Shown here: positions 58,573-64,000 of the stretch, piece by piece
Layout of the letters: each line of letters opens with the position of its first letter
Numbering within the stretch: position 1 is the stretch's first letter
From: Dimargaris cristalligena
Lineage: Eukaryota; Kickxellomycota; Dimargaritomycetes; Dimargaritales; Dimargaritaceae
Assembly (NCBI GenBank): GCA_027576995.1
Contig: JANBQC010000020.1
Coordinates: forward strand, 47,065 to 111,064
Length of the DNA stretch: 64,000 bases
Reading direction: 5' to 3'
Notes under the pieces: generated by a model
The model's input: only the letters and a program-made list of their open reading frames with translations
The model's database searches: none
What the model was told of the DNA's origin: nothing
Translations under genes and position numbers: made by a program

Positions 58573-60882
58573 ATGCTTAGATCCTTTTCCACCCAAACCG
58601 CCTCGGCCAACATCGCGGGGATCGCGCGGGGGCTGATCCGGTCCGGCCGCATCGTGGAAGCCGCGCATTTATGTCAAACCTCTCGGGATGTCGCTGCCGT
58701 CGAAGCCTCCATTGGCGCTATTCTTCGCCCCATGCTATCGTCCACTTCGCCGCCAAACTCAGCGCTACTCCGACCACCAGCAGCGCCGACCTCCGATGCA
58801 GTGTCCCCTGCCGATACGGCCCATGGCAATGGGCACCAAAAGCAACTACCCACTCTTTTATTCTTCTTGGACCACTTATATCCCCCGAAGCCCGCCCCTG
58901 TTGCTCCGACCCGACCGGGCGGATCCGGGGCAACGGACCGACTAACACTCTCCCGAAGTTTAGTGTCCGCCGAATACGCCGCGCCCTTCTACCGGAGTGG
59001 GTACGCTTCCGCCGTGACCCAGCTACTCCGGGCCCAGCACCTGGACGCTTCCCGGGTGATCCACTCGTTTCTCCTATCCCGGGGCGTATTCCCTGACCAC
59101 CGGGTATTCTACTCCCTCCTCAAGAGATTAACCGAACAGTCCAATCTTGCCCCGGCCTATCTGTGTTACCGCGATTATGTCGATTGCTACCACCGGCCAT
59201 CGGCCCAGACCGTCGGGCTTTTGATCCACGCCCTGGCCCTAAAGGGGTCTAATAAAAGTCTGAGCCACACCTCGATTGATACCATTACCCAGCGGTATGA
59301 TCCATGGCACTACGCGACCCTCGCGTTTTTACCACCGCCCCCTCTGTACGCCCCGAATGATCCCCGGGCGGTGGCTATTCCGCCTTTTCCGACACATCCC
59401 CCGGGTCACCCCGATCTGTATCGGGCTCATTTGGCCCGCCAGCTGCCCGACCTACCCCCAGTAACCCCGCTATTGAACCAACTTTGCCAAGACCTCCGGA
59501 CCCGGCGTATCCCCCTCACCGCGGCCCTTCTGACTAGTCTGCTCCAGTGTTTAGTTTACAGCGGAGAGCCCCTGGGTGGGGTCCGCGCTATTTTCGATGA
59601 TATGCACCACGGTCCCGTCCAGCCGAACCCCGTCACGTATTTGGTCATGATGTACGGCTACGCCCGCCAGGCCCAGCCCGAGCCCGTGGCCGAGCTGCTG
59701 GTCCAACTCCAAAAGGTACACCCGGGTCAGGTGACCATCGCCCATTACGGAGTACTCATGTACGCCTATAGTCGGGCCAACCGGGTTCGGGGGGTGCTTC
59801 GGGTCTGGGACGATATCCAGGCCCGGTTCCGGCATCCTAACGCTAAAGTTACCAATATTCTGCTGTTGGCCCTGATTCGAGGCGGTCAGCCCCGACTAGC
59901 TATCGACGTGTTTCAGCAATTGGCCCACCGTATTTCGCCTTCGTTTTTTGCCTCATCATCACATCCACCCTCACCATCCACTGCCCCCATACCTTCGGCT
60001 ACTTCCTACTTCCCTCTATCAGTACTATCACCCCCTTCATCACCCGCATCTGCATTAGCATCAGCGCCAACCCTGTCACCAACTTCGACACCGACATTGA
60101 CGACAATTACATCCCCAACTTCAACACCACCGCCAGCATCGCCTTCCCCGAGCTCTACTCCGCACCCACGGACTCGGGCTAGTCAGCGGGACGAAGAACA
60201 CAATGCTTCCCTCCTCATTCGCGCCCACCTGCTCAATAATAATCTCGCTGAAGCCTGGCAAATGTTTGGCCGCATTCGGTGCCAGGACCCGACCATCAAT
60301 TCCCATATTCTCGAATCGTTTCTCCGCTATTTTATCAAGCAATCCGACCTCTGGTCGTGCGAGCGGGTCTTCAACACCATCGACCAGAGTTCTGTGAAGA
60401 GTGTCTACTGGGTCGACTACCTGCAGCTCATCACCCTCGCCTACGAAAACCGCCATTATATTCTGGTGGCCCGCTTCTACGAGTCGATGCGCCAAAAGTA
60501 CCTCAACCATTTCCCCCCGCTGCTTCGATCGGGTGAGGGGTCCCCGTTGGCTAGACACACTCTCCGGAACTGGCCGGCTTTTTTGCACCTGGTGACCGGG
60601 GCTAAACCCCCCATTGCGACACCACCCCTTCTCCGGGGCGAGCCCTATCGACCAATTTGCCGAGTGCAGGACCATCAAGCATTGGCCCAACCAACAATGC
60701 CCAACCGATTGGACGGACTAGCTATCCCGGCCGCTCAGAATGAGCGGATTGCCCTGGGTTGCCTGAAGGCGGAACGCCCCTCCCTGGCTCTTTTGGCCTA
60801 CCATGACTATTTACAGTACCCCGGCGTACAACCGATCCCGGCTCTCGAGGAAGTGTTCGCCCACCTATCTGTTGCTAATTAA
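58573..60882 (+). CDS. Pentatricopeptide repeat (PPR) protein, probably mitochondrial
   Basis: This is a single exon of 769 residues from the ATG at 58573. The frame is open back to 58381, but that upstream part has no ATG and reads as leader. The chosen start gives MLRSFSTQTASANIAGIARG, a good mitochondrial presequence (Arg, Ser, Thr, no acidic residues). PPR helical pairs are recognisable, for example PNPVTYLVMMYGYARQAQPE, then VTIAHYGVLMYAYSRANRVR and PNAKVTNILLLALIRGGQPR. More follow near DPTINSHILESFLRYF and VYWVDYLQLITLAYENRHY. PPR proteins bind organellar RNA and govern its stability, processing or translation. The closest type is the fungal Cya5/Ppr group; this is a guess. A Pro/Ser/Thr tract (about 59940-60180) splits the repeats in two blocks. 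Confidence 0.85.
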   Translation: MLRSFSTQTASANIAGIARGLIRSGRIVEAAHLCQTSRDVAAVEASIGAILRPMLSSTSPPNSALLRPPAAPTSDAVSPADTAHGNGHQKQLPTLLFFLDHLYPPKPAPVAPTRPGGSGATDRLTLSRSLVSAEYAAPFYRSGYASAVTQLLRAQHLDASRVIHSFLLSRGVFPDHRVFYSLLKRLTEQSNLAPAYLCYRDYVDCYHRPSAQTVGLLIHALALKGSNKSLSHTSIDTITQRYDPWHYATLAFLPPPPLYAPNDPRAVAIPPFPTHPPGHPDLYRAHLARQLPDLPPVTPLLNQLCQDLRTRRIPLTAALLTSLLQCLVYSGEPLGGVRAIFDDMHHGPVQPNPVTYLVMMYGYARQAQPEPVAELLVQLQKVHPGQVTIAHYGVLMYAYSRANRVRGVLRVWDDIQARFRHPNAKVTNILLLALIRGGQPRLAIDVFQQLAHRISPSFFASSSHPPSPSTAPIPSATSYFPLSVLSPPSSPASALASAPTLSPTSTPTLTTITSPTSTPPPASPSPSSTPHPRTRASQRDEEHNASLLIRAHLLNNNLAEAWQMFGRIRCQDPTINSHILESFLRYFIKQSDLWSCERVFNTIDQSSVKSVYWVDYLQLITLAYENRHYILVARFYESMRQKYLNHFPPLLRSGEGSPLARHTLRNWPAFLHLVTGAKPPIATPPLLRGEPYRPICRVQDHQALAQPTMPNRLDGLAIPAAQNERIALGCLKAERPSLALLAYHDYLQYPGVQPIPALEEVFAHLSVAN

Positions 60883-63155
60883 TCAATGGGAAAGGGAGTT
60901 GTAATATTTGCCCATTCGACTATTCCGTCGGTTATCAGGGATGTCTTGCATGCTACGAATGGCTGGACTGCCTGCTTATCAAAACGCCCATGTCACAATG
61001 ATGCCCCGATTTAACAGACCATACTAACTGGCTGCAATAATATAAATATACCCCTGGTCTGTATTAGCACCATGTACTTTAAATATTTAAAAGACCTTTG
61101 TCGCTAATTGACATACTGTATTAGAATTTACCAGCTTTATTAAATACCATCATGGTTATTTTATTGAAAGTAAATAAAATAAAGAGGTGTGACTGATTTC
61201 AACCGATTATATCACTATTTAAATAAGAGTATTCTGTGACCTTATTATCAGGTGAGGCTTTGAGCGGAGTTGAACACTGTCCAATATAATTTTGATGGAA
61301 AAATTAGAGAATAATGCAGTTTTAACCATTAAAACCAGCTTTGCCCAACGTATATTATATTATACAACTGGGCCAAACCCCTTCTCTATTATGCACGTAT
61401 GCCGAAATACGAAGACGCATTTATGCCCACTCTGGCTCGTAAAATGCGCCTTAAGCACCCGTTTCTTGATATCCCCCTATTGCTGTTCCTTGTGAAGTGT
61501 TAGCCGAAACGCCCCCCAGCTCTATACCCTTGGGAGATTGATTTGTATGGATTCTAGTATGGAATTAGAATAGCCAGCTACCATGTTGCCATGTCTATGG
61601 AACATATTTGCGTTTACATTAGCTAGGACGACCTTTGGAGAGAATGTGGAGGTCTCTCTCAATATTATACAACTTCAATATCGGCTGTTCTACTTTCGTT
61701 TTCAATCTACCTAATTGTAGGCCATCTAGTTCTATTAACCCACTATTAAACTAGGGTTTGATTTGACAGGTCCTGTTATGCCAGACCCCATTTCACGCTG
61801 TCATAGCTGCTAATTTAAAGAGTTTGCCTTAATATATGTTCCAAGGAGTTGATTAGCCCATGTACTCATAGCCCTTCTTAGTTATCTATGTCCCCAATTG
61901 TTCACTTGGCCTATGGGCCACTTGGGTCTGAGGGGTAAATCGCCGCACAGAGGCGTCTACATCACCGGCCCCCCTTACATAATTACAGGCTATAGCTGGG
62001 TCAAGTTGTTTTCAATCCCTATTGTTATTATTGAAGCCATGATATAATACTGCCGGCTGGATGTATAGAAATTATCAAGGACATGCATTGTTTCTAAGGG
62101 GAAAATACCACTTGTATCCACGCACTCATGGCCTTGCGACAGCCTCGACGCGATCTGCTCAACCGGTTATATGCGGCGGGACCCGGCCACTACCCCGACT
62201 ATTGCATGGGTCATCGCCAGTGAAAGTGAAGCGGAAGGGGGTGGAAAGAATAACGAAGGTATTGTCAAGCCTTTGCAAATGGGATATTAGGGGTGTGGTC
62301 CGCCCACCCCAAAATCCATTTGCTCTAATTCACCTGGAGCCGTGGAGCTATTTACACTCAATCTCCGATTGTCCAAGATATGATAATCATGAAAATTAGC
62401 CTATTGAATTGGGCTAGCCATTGTATTTTTCAAGGCTATTACGGCAGCTTGTTTACCCGATAGGCCAGGGATGCCGATAGTATAGATCTGAATCTCCAAC
62501 ACCAGTGCCACCTTGTAATATTACATCCCCAATGTACATTTATATATATATATTGATAATACAAATATGATCCCTACAACAGTTTGGCCAAAAGGCAAAG
62601 GCGACCAATTATGATTATGAGGACCCATGGTCCCCAACAAGCCTTTAAACCTCGGTAAACCATAGGCCCAACCACTAATGGAAAGCGATGGATGTTTGTA
62701 AAAGACTAATGATTTACACACTTCTTTTACGTTATGGAATTGTTCCATCCCTTCTCCACTTCTTTTAACATGGATAGCAGAGTTGGGGAAAGAGCCGGCC
62801 AAGCTGTATATTTTTGTTTGGCAATACGGCTCCTCGTTATTACTGACTGGCCAAAAGATGCCAAGCATGCTCCGCATGGGCATAAATACCATGAGAATCG
62901 GGGCCAGGGCCCGGGAAAATGTAGATGTGCCAGTCCATCATACAGGCTTCAATTCATATCCTAAACTTGGCCCCCTTCAGGGACGACTATAAATAGCTGC
63001 AACTTTACCACTCTTTTTAGACCAATATCCTCAGCTTCTTCACTTTCACCACCATACCCCACTCCTTGTGCTGTTGTAGCCAAGTCAACTGCCTCATTGA
63101 TTTCTAATTCCGACTCCCCCCCCAACCCCTTCCCACCTCATTGTATCAATTCAAA
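60883..63155. other. AT-rich spacer before small secreted-protein gene
   Basis: No supported gene lies here. A 112-codon plus-strand frame at 62061-62399 and a 123-codon minus-strand frame at 62892-62521 have no recognisable motif. The end of the spacer carries a TATA box (62988-62995) and a long C/T-rich leader for the next gene. Confidence 0.45.
62988..62995 (+). promoter_or_regulatory. TATA box for small secreted-protein gene
   Basis: TATAAATA lies about 165 bases upstream of the start codon, followed by a pyrimidine-rich leader without intervening ATG in good context. It is the clearest TATA/leader arrangement in the window and suggests regulated, possibly strong, expression. Confidence 0.55.
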
Positions 63156-63434
63156 ATGCACTTCACCTCCTCCTCAGTCACCATTTGCCTTCTCGGATTT
63201 GTAGCCTTGTTGGTTGCCAATGCCTTTAATCCCGGCACTGGCTCTGACTCCAACCACTCCGGCTCTGGCCCTAATACTGATTTTCAAGGCTCTGGCTGTG
63301 GTGCAAATCCCTCTAACAAATTCGGACAACCCCTCCATGCACCTGGCTCTGGTATGGGCAATCCGGGCATGGATTGTAATGCCAGCCCACATTCCGGTAA
63401 ACCCTATGACCGTCAGCCCCAACAAGGCTACTAG
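63156..63434 (+). CDS. Small secreted Gly/Ser/Asn/Pro-rich protein, unknown function
   Basis: The gene is a single exon of 92 residues starting at the ATG in AAAATGCAC. The first in-frame ATG-like codon 15 bases upstream (TTG) is not used. A signal peptide is plain: MHFTSSSVTICLLGFVALLV then ANA, with likely cleavage there. The mature part of about 69 residues is dominated by Gly, Ser, Pro and Asn and repeats short GSG/GSx units (SGSGPN, GSGCGAN, GSGMGN). It has two Cys residues only, so it is not a typical cysteine-rich effector. It may be a cell-wall or matrix protein. No homology is recognised. The gene stands alone after a 2.2-kb gene-free stretch. A 147-codon minus-strand frame overlaps it and is treated as its shadow. 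Confidence 0.65.
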   Translation: MHFTSSSVTICLLGFVALLVANAFNPGTGSDSNHSGSGPNTDFQGSGCGANPSNKFGQPLHAPGSGMGNPGMDCNASPHSGKPYDRQPQQGY

Positions 63435-64000
63435 TCTTCTGGCCATCTTTCCTCGTAGCGACATACCCAATGTTGCCCCGAAAGACTTTAAAATGTAAAT
63501 CATCTGGTAGATGTCACTTACGCCTATCATGATCCTTCTTTTATTTAAATGGAGGTTGTATTCTATGGTTGATTTATTTAGCGGATTCGATGGCATTCTA
63601 CTTGAATTTAGTTGCATGTCATGGTTTTTTCCACAGTTAAATACTCTTTAGATCTTTGGAAACCGTACCATTGCTGAAAATGTCCTAGAATGGTTTGGAA
63701 TCCCCTTGCCTATCCATACGTTTTGTATATTAGAAAATAAACCTATTTTCAGTTATGTCATTTCTAATAATCAGAGTCCATGGGTGACACCCACACAAGT
63801 ATAATGATACACCAATCCTGTTTTTCCTTTATATGTGATGGGGCACTGTCACAGTGTGGTGGTGTCAAGCCACTAAAATGAATAACAAAATATATCAAAA
63901 AGGGCAGGGTGGCTTCTCCAGGTGAACTGGTTAGTCACTCTATGAAATTCTTGAAAAATATAATACTTTTTATAATAAAATAAAACCAGTTTAAACCAAA
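63435..64000. other. 3' flank to window end
   Basis: AT-rich sequence includes AATAAA at about 63735. It holds the 3' untranslated region of the small secreted-protein gene and nothing else that I can support. Confidence 0.5.

Noticed and set aside
62061..62399. 112-codon plus-strand frame
   Set aside because: No recognisable motif, no signal peptide, no promoter-like leader; composition is near random.
63174..63617. 147-codon minus-strand frame over the small secreted-protein gene
   Set aside because: The plus strand has a signal peptide, TATA box and leader. The minus frame is Arg/Ala-rich as expected of the complement of a Gly/Ser/Pro coding sequence.
1..64000. CRISPR arrays, bacterial operons or ribosome-binding sites
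   Set aside because: None is seen. Spliced genes and fungal gene content exclude a prokaryotic reading, and no regularly spaced direct repeats occur apart from microsatellites.

Overview
The window looks like nuclear DNA of a filamentous or zygomycete-grade fungus. Genes carry short GT-AG introns (roughly 100-600 bp). Coding exons are GC-richer than the AT-rich, microsatellite-studded spacers. The gene set includes fungal hallmarks: a Zn(2)-Cys(6) regulator with a fungal-specific trans-activation domain, a Far11/STRIP homologue, and LAG1-type ceramide synthases. A true calreticulin ending in HDEL, in place of calnexin alone, hints at an early-diverging lineage (Zoopagomycota/Mucoromycota grade) instead of yeast-like Dikarya. 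That placement is inference.

Layout. 0-8.7 kb: a truncated gene at the left edge, a MOSC/mARC-type molybdenum protein, translation factor eIF3j, the copper chaperone Cox17 and a mitochondrial PP2C phosphatase of the Ptc7 type. 8.7-21 kb: an AT-rich island with two copies of a dispersed repeat (about 11.27 and 18.12 kb), two genes for putative secreted proteins with an F-box-like segment, and a likely decayed third member. 21.5-38.3 kb: dense housekeeping genes, namely an unusual inositol-polyphosphate kinase, a UBE2G1-type E2, Tim8, CDK7/Kin28, an RNase P/MRP Pop3/Rpp38-like subunit and the STRIPAK subunit Far11/STRIP. 38.3-41.8 kb: a second AT-rich, repeat-derived stretch with a truncated third repeat copy and an LTR-like segment. 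41.8-46.5 kb: two ceramide synthase paralogues in tandem. 46.5-49.9 kb: a long spacer with microsatellites and one hairpin-rich element. 49.9-64 kb: calreticulin, a Zn2Cys6 transcription factor, a mitochondrial PPR protein and a small secreted Gly/Ser-rich protein.

Functional themes. Mitochondrial biogenesis and metabolism recur (Cox17, Ptc7, Tim8, the PPR protein, possibly the mARC protein). ER and lipid functions also recur (ceramide synthases, calreticulin, E2 of the Ubc7/UBE2G class). These are not operons: adjacent genes are mostly divergent or convergent with separate promoters. The most novel-looking content is the repeat-bounded island with secreted F-box-like proteins. Next are single-gene oddities: a Cox17 with a myristoylation-like N terminus, an inositol kinase lacking part of its signature region, and a calreticulin with a long non-polyacidic tail. 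Exon boundaries were read by eye from splice consensus, phase and family similarity. No search or alignment program was run.
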